Made by a program: the position numbers and the translations under genes. DNA of 35,893 nt from positions 1 through 35,893 of the IMG/VR virus record IMGVR_UViG_3300020446_000035; one strand, written 5' to 3'. Below, piece by piece: positions 19,501-28,000 of this stretch. Under the pieces are notes generated by a model. That model was not told where the DNA came from and did no database searches. It was given only the letters and a program-made list of their open reading frames with translations. Source of the DNA: a virus. How positions within the stretch are numbered: position 1 is the stretch's first letter; each line of letters begins with the position of its first letter.

Positions 19501-20458
19501 TGGATACTCGTCTGGAGGAGGTAATTTCATAGTTGATAGTGTTGACGCATTAATTACATCAGGTGATATAAATGAGGGTGCAACTATAACTGCTACAATA
19601 TCATCTGGATCTTTGACTGGATTTACAATCACAAATGCTGGATCTGGATATGCTGATGGTACGATTGATATCAAATTAACTGAACCATTAGGTGCTGGCA
19701 CGACTGTTGGTTCTGCATCTACAGCAACCGCTACAGCAACCTTTAGTGGAGGTTCACTTGTAAGCACAAATGTAACTGCTGCAGGATCTGGTTTTACAGT
19801 TGCACCTAGAGCAATACTTCCATTACCACCATTTAAAACAGAAAAAATTACTGGAATTGATCAAGTAGAGGGATTTGTTGGTATTATCACAGGCATTAAG
19901 AATGTAAGCAGATCAGGGGGTAGAGCACTTAAATTCTTCTATCATGCTGTTCTACGTGATGCTGATGGTAAATTAGATAGTGTAGATGCAAAACTTCTTG
20001 AAGAGGATTATCCAGTATTAGTTACAGGAACAAGTGTTGGAAGTGGTGCCACATCAGTTGTAACCACTAATTCAAATGTTGTAGGTATTGGTACTGCATT
20101 TGTAGATAATATTTACATTGTTAAATCTCCAAGTGATAATGGTAGTAGTGAAGGAGAATTTACAGCGAATATTCATACAAATAGTAATTCATCTATTGCA
20201 GGTATTGACACAACAGGATTCTATAATGGTACAACAGGAATTACAACTGCTCTTGGATTTATAACTTGGGGCAGATTGTATGGTAATTCACTCAAGAGAT
20301 CTAGTAATCCTATTTCGATTGATGTAAAAGGTAGAACATTAAGTAATTTTAGTGTATCTGGTTTATCTACATTCCCAACAATACAGCGTAAGAGTTATGA
20401 TAATCTAGGTGAAAGAGGTCATAGAGGTAGTGGTTCAATCAGGGCAGATATAACTTGA
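7514..20458 (+). CDS. Giant baseplate/fibre-like structural protein in the gp7 position (4314 aa)
   Basis: One uninterrupted frame covers about 36% of the window. Residues 1-90 and 165-260 look like the baseplate-attachment part: NQLPTFLLSDFPNAVEFFKQ, then LDVGNFVKFARSFYQAKGTE and LFKVLFGVESKI. After that come many small beta modules. One type is an 'H-G/P-F/L-x-x-G-x-x-(V/I)-x-Y' unit near 862, 994, 1696, 1820, 1879, 3430 and 3569. Another is an 'N-x-G-x-G-Y' unit near 764, 967, 1101, 1144, 1190, 1446, 2179, 3652, 4041 and 4090. A third is an 'I-D-D-E-x-(I/L)' plus 'RG' unit near 99 and 3153. A YHYH-type domain lies at about 1270-1380 (GWANDGNPIYGPFGY, then NGRFSKTPEFPNGIYAYFAT). Towards the end there are fibre-like IFVNGVLQTPKEAYQFEG segments and the terminal STFPTIQRKSYDNLGERG. 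T4 has the 1032-residue gp7 here; direct similarity is not evident, so the gp7 role is inferred from order. The start follows GAGAGG, about 10 bases upstream. Confidence 0.85.
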   Translation: MSQIDKRIKVNTIIENQLPTFLLSDFPNAVEFFKQYYISQEFQGGVSDLINNFNQYQKVDNLVPEVIVGLTSITADVSTTDTVINVPSTKGFPSEYGLLKINDEIISYTGITTNSFTGCIRGFSGITGYNVGISSSLLDVNKEKLTFEDTSASNHISGTEVKNLSVLFLQEFYKKLKRTFLPGFEDITLATELDVGNFVKFARSFYQAKGTEESITILFKVLFGVESKILDLESNLIKPSKAEFNRREIVVADLITETGDPSKLVGQTIFKSNDLNTNASVSEVEIFTREGKSYYKLSLFVGYSDSDLIQGIFNVSGKTKVINPVSIGSSIISVDSTIGFGATGTIISGSNTIDYTSKSVNQFFGCTGVVSNISTADDIRINENIFGYEDGDLSKKIELRITGVLSDFKTIDDINLVNEGENIYVKNVGEKVNNNSESYKEIFANVWQYNTSSRFQVEIAGATFKLKTKIDKASLRVGDKFDILRRNEQTIDGSGVVQSVDALLNQITVTSLGGFTPAAGEEYDIRRIVLKAKSTKTAIGEGNDNIISDVLNVYTDGEVDGYVASNSLPSYSIDLEKVVESTEFNQNTLLGVNETDTDKFSFIKFNPPVGEDIKFLEGDAVVYNVQKDVNSTDNNPATVASGLVDGQLYFVDPQPETGNTKISRVALYLSRSQIGSASTVQIGAGSSALDKHVFTLQRHSGKDLSSNKILRKYPLSQNLQVTSNKDDVVDDIGILKNGVEIRSPISNDRIFFGPIEKIDLANEGSDYDIINPPTVEVESSTGTTALIEPILSGSVENVFVDPQDFDIQTVKSISLTGGNGSGCELQALTGARFRSIEFDARPNSFGGGLDLDEETITFKGKHNLETGQKITYKNNGYNSLGIGPAFNTTSPQVIDGTLADGDSYFVRVINSTTIRIFNSESDAKFNTGGAVGVNTIGIATDFNASGIHEFRTESKNTILGVKVLNSGAGYQHRKLRVPPSGISTSYDKIFFDNHGFNAGEIIEYSNDVGQTISGLSTSISYFVMDVDDNSFRLANAGVGATNTTNFDRGKFVNLTSQGTDYHCFSYPKIQVNVEVVYGSTVTGSFNFTPVITGSLTGGYLYEKGTNYGSNILNHENIPDIKLKTGKNAGVKASISNGKIKSVVVTNKGKEYSSPPKIVVSDSTGTGAILRPVIENKQLVDVIVINSGIGYNSNTIQITVESRGKNGLYIPRLRNLTLNDQFRFGSETFIERPTNLSYSILSYSQKIAEDFEKDTFTISNSGEFVAQVKHSPIIGWANDGNPIYGPFGYTDPENINSPIKILTPSYSKDINQVFNRPSGFEAGFFNEDYILNNTGDLDSHNGRFSKTPEFPNGIYAYFATVEKDINGKLSGVFPYFIGKTYRLPLIQDNQKLNQDFDFNNSNLLRNTFPYSVGEKFADNDFIIESNEIVRQSIKVETVEKGGVENLIILDGGSNYKVGDKVVFDENDTGGSGFSAEVNRIVGIGVSTIETELESFESVVFTRKNESTVQARLLPSMELTNLSAVQISGLSTSIKNLTNTFNIGVRTETVGLAKSMVEKASGVARVQDIFVNKIPNGLSVGGSIKVGSGNTTSIEFLEVLNIFPTERVIRVLRSKGNIGAVAIAHTFGSNVDSLNNKFEISVKTDEFESKDQDIVYFNPVHSIAVGTSGIGSAVTVNVGETSTVVQIPERQIYLPNHPFRTGQKVTLNVPNVTNNKITVSPTTNNSDAFQIPFGNQSQTSIDLFVIKKGENYIGLSTVAIGSTSQGLYFKSNASTSGPISGFAGISSFFYNLTSNFTQLTGDVDKITSTVTTNVSAANTTTHGLKNGDQVKINVIPNLSVGIGTTVPVVVDYNAEFEKLLINPLTFNAADVETNQIDIEDHGFITGDKVFYQGSATGLSTGSYYVNKVSDRYFQLAETLNDLSSDPVRTVLITANTGGSGQKISPINPKINSIKNSKLTFNLSSSNLSGYEFKLFYDENLQNEFKSSSDSTSFNVSSIGNPGSVGAALTISYSPTTPNILYYGVEKGQFISTSDTDVVNYSQIVFIDSLFNGEYNIFDTTDETFKFSPRLPEFLNYDITDCEVLEYSTNSKNTTGAIKDLKINSQGFNYKKLPTFKSVSSVDGINANIVPDSKSIGKIKKFRINNIGYEYASDKTLQPEGFAAPIVDIDNLDVIDSVKILSGGLNYTSAPNLIVFNPISNTVVDDVSMIAKVPNQSVTEVEVVAPINGLDSVEHLIIPINNSNGIGINSILSNPQGLSGIVTCFLETPFNGFPDPQPFAIGDEIFVEGIQRINEVGIGTQQGISTSSTVQGDGYNSIDHNYGYFTVSNYIGGTRARLEFNLAGVTTNPGIAKTFQSGYATIVNKNVLPQIIPVQSRGQFLLNEELTVNGSETDLLIVTEIRDDYIKVDGLFVLRNGDRIVGKTTNVSAEIVNANYKKSLFKINYSSRQDYGWLDDIGKLNLDTQVIPDNDYYQNLSYSVRSPIVWDKFINTVNSLVHPAGMKNFADTTIQRNTQSGIQTVSSSSAVVIDLLNDPLRVDAINNFDFATDFDRIGNKSNNLVLATKQLTDFSKCISNRVLVHDDISDKFSSVGFAANNSVIEEISNLYQSYIIQIIDPDTFDTQLSELIVYTSEDDTFLVEKSSDTSGIGLNNTNTNLKLGDFDTEKTDTGVRNLLFNPVEKFTKDHNIKVLKTNYDTNSLGIGTNTVGNVSLTGLGKEITSSTTETIIEYPKTNFNGFYAKIFTQDSVTKEINYNEIVCNFDGTNVVTSEIFTDKQNGFSLNSVGILTSKFENNLIKLQLINDTSNNIKVNGDVVGLGTTTTSSGTFRYLVAGQIAGFENSLRLESSYSTATSSPITYSTIDKTKDSTVKTLVRVSCGQTSAIHQVVTIRDADDVLTVQYPFVSIGSTNGLGSFDGVVNGSNINLRFTPDSNIQSLVEVQAFNQIFNTDSDFDNTPPKLSYGTNDLDLFLATYDGLEGKRANKTKFELTHEGTPIYSKTFNPDGVGLAKSNGMFTINNHFFNTNEELIYTPDTTFAGVAATAVSIGQTTLPTGITTDILPSTVFVKIKDENNFQLFPRKVDVNSGVAITFTGIGAGNAHRLSMTKSLSKTIIGLDGIVQQPINFTSITHNLDGAINNTQTQFALSGISSILTSDVLKIDDEYLKIEEVGFTSTADGSGQIDSSLNISLGISTFPTVKVERGVLGISASSHADNSLVRVHRGSFNIVDSFVHFIEPPKGNTRSRKTNTELPFVKAKFSGRTFTRQNYTTNMLFDDISDEFTGLRKDYKLTVGGANTSSGIQVGNGIVLINGVFQTPFTTNNEGHNYIIEADTTAGISTISFTGITSTNGQPIVSESDINQNQIPRGGLIVSLGSTTGLGYAPLVGAKVKPFTNSSGTITSVVGVGTSSGVPLGIQTAAYDHITGIITVTTDIVHGFSLNRPNTVKLERLEFSCANQHAGVTTTFFQDHDRALFLVGIVSERTIEVQAGPSTIPHIYQGGGDVFEFFEDLTFGSGYRGNMPVPIEVVDINFLHKFVSSSNNSISVQGSSSTFTPTDAIYDSATGSLTLSIAGHGLTTSNKIKIATNSLVFTCDKDGHFSNHPYPRSTDPANNVFLTITAVTTDTITVNVGAGGGGGTGANITASQGPGGVLSFNIVSGGSGYINPQINVPEPNLENLTVEGISRLGVGPTTVTGSQLLLDVEVSAASTSVGIGSTLFEIKNFKVARSGHSFKKGDKFRPVGLVTALGFSAPVQEFELEVLEIINDKFSSWQFGEIDFIDSISILQDGSRTRFPIFFNGELLSFEKDPTDSVSQQIDLDAVLLIFVNGVLQTPKEAYQFEGGSTFTFLEAPDVDDKVDIFFYKGEDGVDIKIADIKETVKIGDTLFVSKNDRLPGITTTQSRDRIVKDILNTDRVETDIYVGRGIDEKNKKPIKWIKQKTDLKLNGVIVDKTRPIIEPQIYPTAKIIGDLSVTSGPGVGDNDGIFVDDATSFFYEDPVKGGAGYSSGGGNFIVDSVDALITSGDINEGATITATISSGSLTGFTITNAGSGYADGTIDIKLTEPLGAGTTVGSASTATATATFSGGSLVSTNVTAAGSGFTVAPRAILPLPPFKTEKITGIDQVEGFVGIITGIKNVSRSGGRALKFFYHAVLRDADGKLDSVDAKLLEEDYPVLVTGTSVGSGATSVVTTNSNVVGIGTAFVDNIYIVKSPSDNGSSEGEFTANIHTNSNSSIAGIDTTGFYNGTTGITTALGFITWGRLYGNSLKRSSNPISIDVKGRTLSNFSVSGLSTFPTIQRKSYDNLGERGHRGSGSIRADIT

Positions 20459-20470
20459 TAGATAAACCAC

Positions 20471-20478
20471 TATAAATA
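20471..20478 (+). promoter_or_regulatory. T4-type late promoter for the gp8 operon
   Basis: An exact TATAAATA lies 21 bases before the gp8 ATG, in the 41-base gap after the giant gene. It would drive gp8, the DUF4815 gene and the 70-aa gene. Confidence 0.8.
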
Positions 20479-20499
20479 AAAAGAAAAAGTTTAGATACA

Positions 20500-22098
20500 A
20501 TGCCAGCGATTGTTACTGATCAATTTAGAATATTAAATGCAAATAATTTTGTAGAATCAGTAGAAAATACAAATAACTCATATTATGTGTTTGTTGGATT
20601 ACCAAATCCAGGTGGACCACCAGATGAAGCTCTTGTTGGTTACGGAAGATCATCTGATTGGGATGAACAAACTCCTGCACCAGAGGACAGTTTTTCATAT
20701 CGTGCTCATAGTCAAGATACAATGATGTATGGTAAAAAAATATCTTCTGGAAACGTTCGTAGATTAATTAGGAGAATAGATTGGGTTGAAGGTAGTAGAT
20801 ATGAAATTTATAGAGATGATTATAGTGCTAAGAATCAAAGTCCCATAACATCATCAAGTCGTTTATATGATGCAAATTATTATGTATTAAACTCTGATTT
20901 TAAAGTATATGTGTGCATTGATAACGGATCTTCTGGTAATAATGTTTTAGGAAATGTTTCTCAAGATGAACCAACATTCACAGATCTAGAACCATCAAAA
21001 GCAGGTAATAGTGGTGATGGTTATATATGGAAATATTTGTTCACTGTATCACCAAGCGATATTATTAAATTTGATGCTACAGAGTTTATAACAGTCCCAA
21101 ATAATTGGTCTTCATCTACTGACGCACAAATTATTAATGTTAGAGAGAATGGTGATTCGAGTATTAATTTAAATCAAATAAAACATGTTTACATTGAAAA
21201 AGAAGGTGCAAACTATACAAATGGTTTAGGTCAAGAGTGTGATATTATTGGTGACGGAACAGGAGCGAAAGCAAGAGTTGATGTTATCGGGGGAAAAATT
21301 GTTGATGTAACTGTAAGTGCAGGTGGACAAGGTTATAGTTACGGAGTTGTTGACCTTGGAAATATTGATAATAATAATCAAACAGCAGCAGATAAGGCAA
21401 AACTCATCCCAATTATTCCACCAGGTTTAGGTCATGGACATGACATTTACACTGAATTGGGAACTGATAAAGTTATTTGTTATGCGAGATTTGATGACAG
21501 CACAAAAGATTTTCCTATTGATACTATTTTTTCTCAAGTTGGCATTGTAAAAAATCCAACTAAAATTGGTACATCAATTACATATACAGAGAGTACTTTT
21601 TCCTCACTGAAAGCATTAAAATTTGAATCCGTAACTGGAACTCCAGTCGTTGGGGAGATAATCAATCAAATATTAACTATTTCACCAAATGTAGGAAATG
21701 TGGCACAATCTTATGTTGCTTCTTTTGATATAGAAACAAAAGTTTTGAAATACTTTAATGATCGAACATTAAACTTCAATCGAACAACTTTTGATCAAAC
21801 TGATTATGTAGGAATATCTACACAGGGTAGGATTTATGATTTTGAAACTGGAGTGGGGATTAATGCTGTTAAAGGTCTTAAATCTAATTTTACAGGTTCA
21901 ATAGAAACTCAGTTTTCTGGGATTACCACTAATCCAGATGGCAATAAATTAATTAATTTAGGTATTAATTTTAATTCAGGGTTATCTGATAGTGAGATAA
22001 ATAAAGGGTCGGGTGAAGTTATCTACTTAGATAATCGACCAGAGATTAGTCGAAATACTCGACAAAAAGAGGACATCAAAATTATACTAGAGTTCTAA
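20500..22098 (+). CDS. 8: Baseplate wedge subunit gp8, enlarged
   Basis: The N-terminus AIVTDQFRILNANNFVES, the middle VRRLIRRIDWVEGSRYEIYR (about 87-106) and the block NSGDGYIWKYLFTVSPSDII match the T4 gp8 layout (IPRRDWG, EPGDGYVWEYLFEIPP). The end is diagnostic: SGEVIYLDNRPEISR and a final EDIKIILEF correspond to T4 SGEMIYMENRPPI and EINILFTF. T4 gp8 has 334 residues and this protein has 532. The extra length lies mostly after about residue 225 and includes a module at 230-286 (EKEGANYTNGLGQECDIIGD, then AGGQGYSYGVVDLGN) shared with other structural proteins here. gp8 dimers link gp7, gp6 and gp10 in the T4 wedge. The next gene starts one base after the stop. Confidence 0.9.
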   Translation: MPAIVTDQFRILNANNFVESVENTNNSYYVFVGLPNPGGPPDEALVGYGRSSDWDEQTPAPEDSFSYRAHSQDTMMYGKKISSGNVRRLIRRIDWVEGSRYEIYRDDYSAKNQSPITSSSRLYDANYYVLNSDFKVYVCIDNGSSGNNVLGNVSQDEPTFTDLEPSKAGNSGDGYIWKYLFTVSPSDIIKFDATEFITVPNNWSSSTDAQIINVRENGDSSINLNQIKHVYIEKEGANYTNGLGQECDIIGDGTGAKARVDVIGGKIVDVTVSAGGQGYSYGVVDLGNIDNNNQTAADKAKLIPIIPPGLGHGHDIYTELGTDKVICYARFDDSTKDFPIDTIFSQVGIVKNPTKIGTSITYTESTFSSLKALKFESVTGTPVVGEIINQILTISPNVGNVAQSYVASFDIETKVLKYFNDRTLNFNRTTFDQTDYVGISTQGRIYDFETGVGINAVKGLKSNFTGSIETQFSGITTNPDGNKLINLGINFNSGLSDSEINKGSGEVIYLDNRPEISRNTRQKEDIKIILEF

Positions 22099-22099
22099 A

Positions 22100-25000
22100 A
22101 TGCCACAAAAGACAAATTTAAATATAAGTCCTTATTTTGATGACTTTGATAAGGCAAAAAACTTTTATAAAGTTTTATTCAAACCAGGTAGTCCTGTTCA
22201 AGCAAGAGAACTTTCTGGGTTACAATCAATATTACAAAATCAAGTCGAATCATTTGGAAAACATATTTTCAAAGAAGGTTCAATGGTCATACCAGGTGGC
22301 ATAGAGTATGATACATCTTACTTTTCTTTAAAGATTAATTCCACACATCTAGGAATTGATGTCTCTGTTTATCTTGATGAATTAATATCAAATAATAATG
22401 GTAAGGGCACAAGAGTTATTGGACAGAATTCTGGAATTGTTGCAACTATAAAAAATTATATTTTACCTCCAACTGAGGGTATAAGTGAACCTACTATTTT
22501 TGTAAAATATAATGAATCTGGAGATGATGGTGAGAGTGTTGGATTTCCTGATGGGGAAATTTTAATTTTACAGGAAAATCTAACTTATGGTAATACAACT
22601 ATAAATGAAAATGAATCTGTCTTAACTGCATCTTTAACTAATGCTGCAGCAACTGGATCTTCATTTGGTGTAAGCGAGGGTGTTTATTTTATTCGTGGAA
22701 CATTCGTAGATGTACCAACTTCTCTAATTATTCTAGATCCTTATAATAACACACCATCATTTAGAGTTGGATTTGATATTGTTGAAGAAATTGTAAATGC
22801 AAATGAAGATTCATCTTTGTATGATAATGCCAAGGGATTTACTAACTTTGCTGCACCTGGTGCTGATAGATTTAAAATAAGTGTAAGATTAGCGAAAAAA
22901 GATTTAACTGATAAAAATGATACTAATTTTGTAGAATTATTCAGAGTTGATGATGGGGCAACTAAAAAATTACAAGATACAACTGTATATTCTGAGATTA
23001 AAAAATATTTTGCATCTAGAACATTTGATGAATCGGGAAATTACTCTGTTGAACCATTTTTAGTAAAAGTTCAAAACTCATTAAATGATGAAGTGGACTC
23101 TGAGGGCATCTATACAGAGGATACTTTAACCGATGAGGGAAATACACCCTCTGAGGATTTACTATGCGTTAAAATGTCTCCTGGCAAGGCATACGTAAGA
23201 GGATTTGATGTAAATCTACCAGGTGGTGTAGTATTAGATGCAAAGAAACCCAGAGATACTAAATCAGTAGATGTTGCATCTGTTCCACTTGCAATGGGCA
23301 GTAATATAAGGATAAACAACGTTCAAGGCACCCCATTTATTAACATTGGTGGTAGTAATACAAACGTAGTTGGATTGTTTAGTAGGAGAAAAGATGGTAC
23401 TAACGCAGCTCAAGGTGCCAAAGTAGGTCAGGCAAGAGTATATAATTTTAATGTTACAGACTCTGCATATACTGGAGCATCAACAGAGTACAATTTATAT
23501 CTTTATGATATTCAAACCTATACGATATTAAAGGTAACTAATTTTGATTCAACTTTAGTCAAAGGAACAAGAATAAGAGGTTTATCAAGTGGTGCGATTG
23601 GTTATCTTGCAGAGAGTCCAGCAACAACTGGTGTTGCAGAATATGCATTATCAGAGACAACAGGTACATTCTTAAAAAATGAGCAAATAATATATGATGA
23701 ACAAACAACTGCTACTTTATCAAGTATATCATCTGTAATAAACTATAAAGTAAGTGATATTAAATCAATATTCCAAGCAGCACCTGGTGGATCTGGGTTA
23801 GTAAGTCCTTTTAGTGCTGACACTGTTTTATATGATACTATACTACCTAAATTCTCAGTTGGTGATAATATTACTTTTGATACGATAACAGGTTCAAGGA
23901 ATTCAGGTACGGTTGCTGGTCGTAATTTTGCTGGTAGTGGCATAGGAACAGATTCAATCGTAGCATACGCTGCTCCAGGTGATACACTTCCTGTTATACA
24001 TCGTGTAAGCACCATTGGTATTGGTGGTACAAATATTGAGGTTGTATCAACAACTGATGTGCCTGATGTAAGTGAGGGTAATATATTAGCATCAGGACAA
24101 GCAACAGGTCCGTTTAGAGTAAGAGTTCCAAAAGTTAGAAATCTAAGAGACTCTGGATTGTTTACAAGACTTCCTCATCGAAATATTGCAAGTTTAAATA
24201 CATCTGATTCTAATCTCATTATTAGTACTCAAGTTACTGGTAAATCTTCATCAGGTGGTACATTATCATTATCAAGTGGTGATGCTCTTGATCCAGCATC
24301 TGGTATTACAACTGCATTCTTTGAACCATTTGATGCTGAAAAATATTCTATCCATTACAATAATGGTGCAATTGAACCACTTACATCAGATCAAGTTACT
24401 ATTGAAAATGGTGGTGCTGATTTAACATTTAAAGGATTGACAAGAAATAGTGCATTAACATTAAATGTTACATTAAAAAAAGTTGGCATTACTAGTAAGT
24501 CAAAAAATTATTCAAGAAGCAATCAACTAGAAATAACACGTACTGTCGGAGTTTCAACAGTTGGTAATTTAACAACTAGCAAATCATATGGAACAAGAGT
24601 TGAAGATCAAGAAATAAGTTTAAACGTTCCAGATGTAGTTAAGATTATTGCAGTATATGAATCAAAAAATCTACTTAAACCTGTATTAGATAAATTAAGA
24701 TTTGTATCTGGATTGAATTTAAATACAAACGCAGTAATAGGTGAAAAAATAGTTGGTAATCAAAGTCGTGCAGTGGCACAAGTTGTAGAAAGATCTTCAA
24801 CACAGATTGGGTTTGTTTATTTAAATGCAAATGCATTTATTGAAGGTGAGGAAGTTACTTTTAAAGAATCATCTATAACAAGTGTTTTACAAGAAATTAT
24901 AACTGGAAATTTTGTAGATAGAACAGAAAATTATGATTTAAATAAAGGACATAAACAACAATACTGTGATTATTCCAGACTTGAGAGAAAAAATAGTGCT

Positions 25001-28000
25001 GCAATCCCATCAAAAAGATTATTAATAATTTTTGATACATATAAAGTTCCAGCTGGAAATAAGGGAGATTTATTTACAGTTAACTCATATTCCGCAGATA
25101 GATTTTCTCAGGATGTACCATTCATATCAAGAATAAGAGCAACTGATACTTTAGATTTTAGACCTAGAGTTGCTGAGTTTAATACGAGCACAAATGGATC
25201 ACCTTTTGCATTTGAAAATCGCACATTTGAAGATACTAACAAATTTGTTGTAACACAAGATGAAAGTTCATTATTAGGATACAGTTATTATTTACCTAGA
25301 ATTGATAAATTAGTAATCAATCAATTTGAACAAGTTAAATTAATACAAGGTGAGTCATCTGATAATCCTGCTGCACCAGTGGATATAGGCAATTCAATGG
25401 AGATTGCACAGATTACATACCCACCATATTTGTATAATCCGTCTCAAGCACGTATTAGAATGTTCGATAATCGAAGATTTACGATGAGAGATATTGCATC
25501 TCTTGAGAAAAGAATCGAAAATCTTGAGACGATGACATCATTGAATGCTCTTGAATTATCGACAAAAACACTTCAAGTAAAAGATCAAGATGGATTAAAT
25601 CGATTCAAGACTGGATTTGTTGTTAACAACTTTAAAGATCGTTCATTTATCAATTTTCATCCTGAAAGAGGTTCAAGATGTGAAGTTGATATTGTAAATC
25701 AAGAATTAGTAAGTGCTGTTGATTTTTGGTCAATGAATGCAGAGTTAGCTCTTGATCCTGCGATTGATGTAAATGCTGCAGATTTGAATGCTAATTTAAA
25801 ACTTCTTGATCCTAATTGTAAAAAAACAGGTGATCTAATTACTTTAGACTATGAAGAGATTGATTGGATTGATCAACCACAAGCAACAAAAAGTGTAAAT
25901 GTTAATCCATTTCAGGTTGTTACATTTGCAGGTGCAATTGTTTTAGATCCACCATCAGATAATTGGTCAAGAACAATTTATGTTGAGAACTTTAGAATTG
26001 AATCAACTGGTGCTAAATGGATTGAAAAAACCAATTTAGTATCTGATAAAACAACGGTTGATGTTGATGTAGATGTAAGTGAGATTGAATTAGAAACTAA
26101 TTTATGCGAATTTGAATATAATCATAAGAATAGAATTACAACTACAACTACAACAACAACTCAAAGAATTGAAAAAAGTTTTACTAACGTATTGGTAGGA
26201 CCTTCAAAAGAATTTGATTATGTAGAAAGTGTTAAAATTGATAGTCAGGCAGATCCATTCATGAGATCAAGAAATGTTATGTTTGCTGCAAATGGTTTAA
26301 AACCAAGAACAAGACATTACCATTATCTTGATAGTCAGTCTCCAGATATCGTACCAAAATTAATTGAAATTGAAATGGTTTCTGGTTCATTTAAAGTATT
26401 TGAAAATGCTCGTATTGAATTAGTAAATAATAATCTAGAAGAACCAGAGATAGGATATGTAAGATTACAGGCACCGAATCACAAATTTGGAGATAGTGGC
26501 AGACCAGAAATTGGAGCAGGTCTTGGAGCACTTGCAACAACTGAAGAAAAATATACTGTCAATCCCTTTGGTAAAAACAAACCAGCACCATCTGATTCAT
26601 ATTCTGCAACATCAGAGTTATTAAACATTGATGTAACCTCACTTGCAAATAATGAAGATTATTATGGATACGTAATAAAAGGTGCAAAAATTATTGGAGA
26701 GGAAAGTGGTGCTGAAGCGTTAGTGACAAATACTAACTTATTCTCAGATAACTGGGGTGATTTAATAGGATCATTCTTCTTTAGGGATGGTAATTCAAAA
26801 CCAAAACCACCTGTTGTTTATACTACTGGATCAAAAACATTTAGAGTTACTGCTGCTCCATCAGATGTGATACCAGTTCCTGGTAGTACAGCATTAGCAT
26901 CTGATGCAACTGGTGTATTTACAGGTTCAGGTGTAATTATTACACAAACATCAAATATTGTTGGTTTAAGAAATCCACCCCCACCACCTCAAAGACCTAA
27001 TGAGGTTACATTAAAGATTAATACAAAAAAGGATAGTAAAACACAGTTTATAGAGGCACCAAGAAGAGATCCTCTTGCCCAGTCTTTTACTGTAGATGAA
27101 ACTGGTGCTTTCTTAACATCATTTGATGTATATTTTGCTCAAAAGGATCCAAATAATAAATTATTTGTTGAATTAAGAACAGTAGAATTGGGAACACCAA
27201 CTAATTTACTAGTTCAAGATTTTGCACAAGTTTCAGTGAATCCAAATGATATTAATGTATCAAATGATGCATCTGTACCAACCACGATTAAATTCCCATC
27301 ACCAATTTATCTTGAACCAAATAGAGAATATGCTTTAGTATTTTTAGCACCTGGTTCTGATTTATATACAATGTGGGTTGCTGAGATGGGACAGAAAACG
27401 GTTCAAACTACAACATTACCTGATGTTGAAGATGTAATCGTAAGTAAACAGTATATTGGCGGTAGTTTATTTAAATCACAAAATGGTACAATTTGGACAG
27501 CAAGTCAATATGAGGACTTATGCTTTAAATTAAGAAAAGCATCTTTTGTTGAATCGGGTACAACTACATTCTTTAACACACCAATAACACCTGGTAATGC
27601 TAATACAAGAAATCTACCTCAAAATCCATTACGTTCTCTTCCAAGAAAACTTAAAGTTCCTGTAACTGGAGTTACTAACAGTAATTTCCCTGTTGGTAGA
27701 AAAATGGCACAAACAGACACTAATGGAAATTTAGTTGCTGAGAATGATGCGTTAACAGGAATCATTGAGGCACAAGGTGGTGCAGTTTCAACAATTGAAG
27801 TTATTGCTCAAGGATCTGATTATCTATTTGTCAACAACACTGGAGCAAATCTAAACAATGTACAAACAATATCAAAAACTGGATCAGGTGAAGGACTTGA
27901 AGTTAATGTAACTTTAGAGGGTAGTACAGTTAGTGAAAAAATAACAGGATTAACAGTTTCAAGTGGAAGTGCTGGAAGTGGTTATGTTGTAGGTGATATT

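Noticed and set aside
7514-20458. CRISPR array or DNA repeat array in the giant gene
   Set aside because: The repeats are at protein level with diverged codons; no identical DNA repeats with constant spacers are seen.
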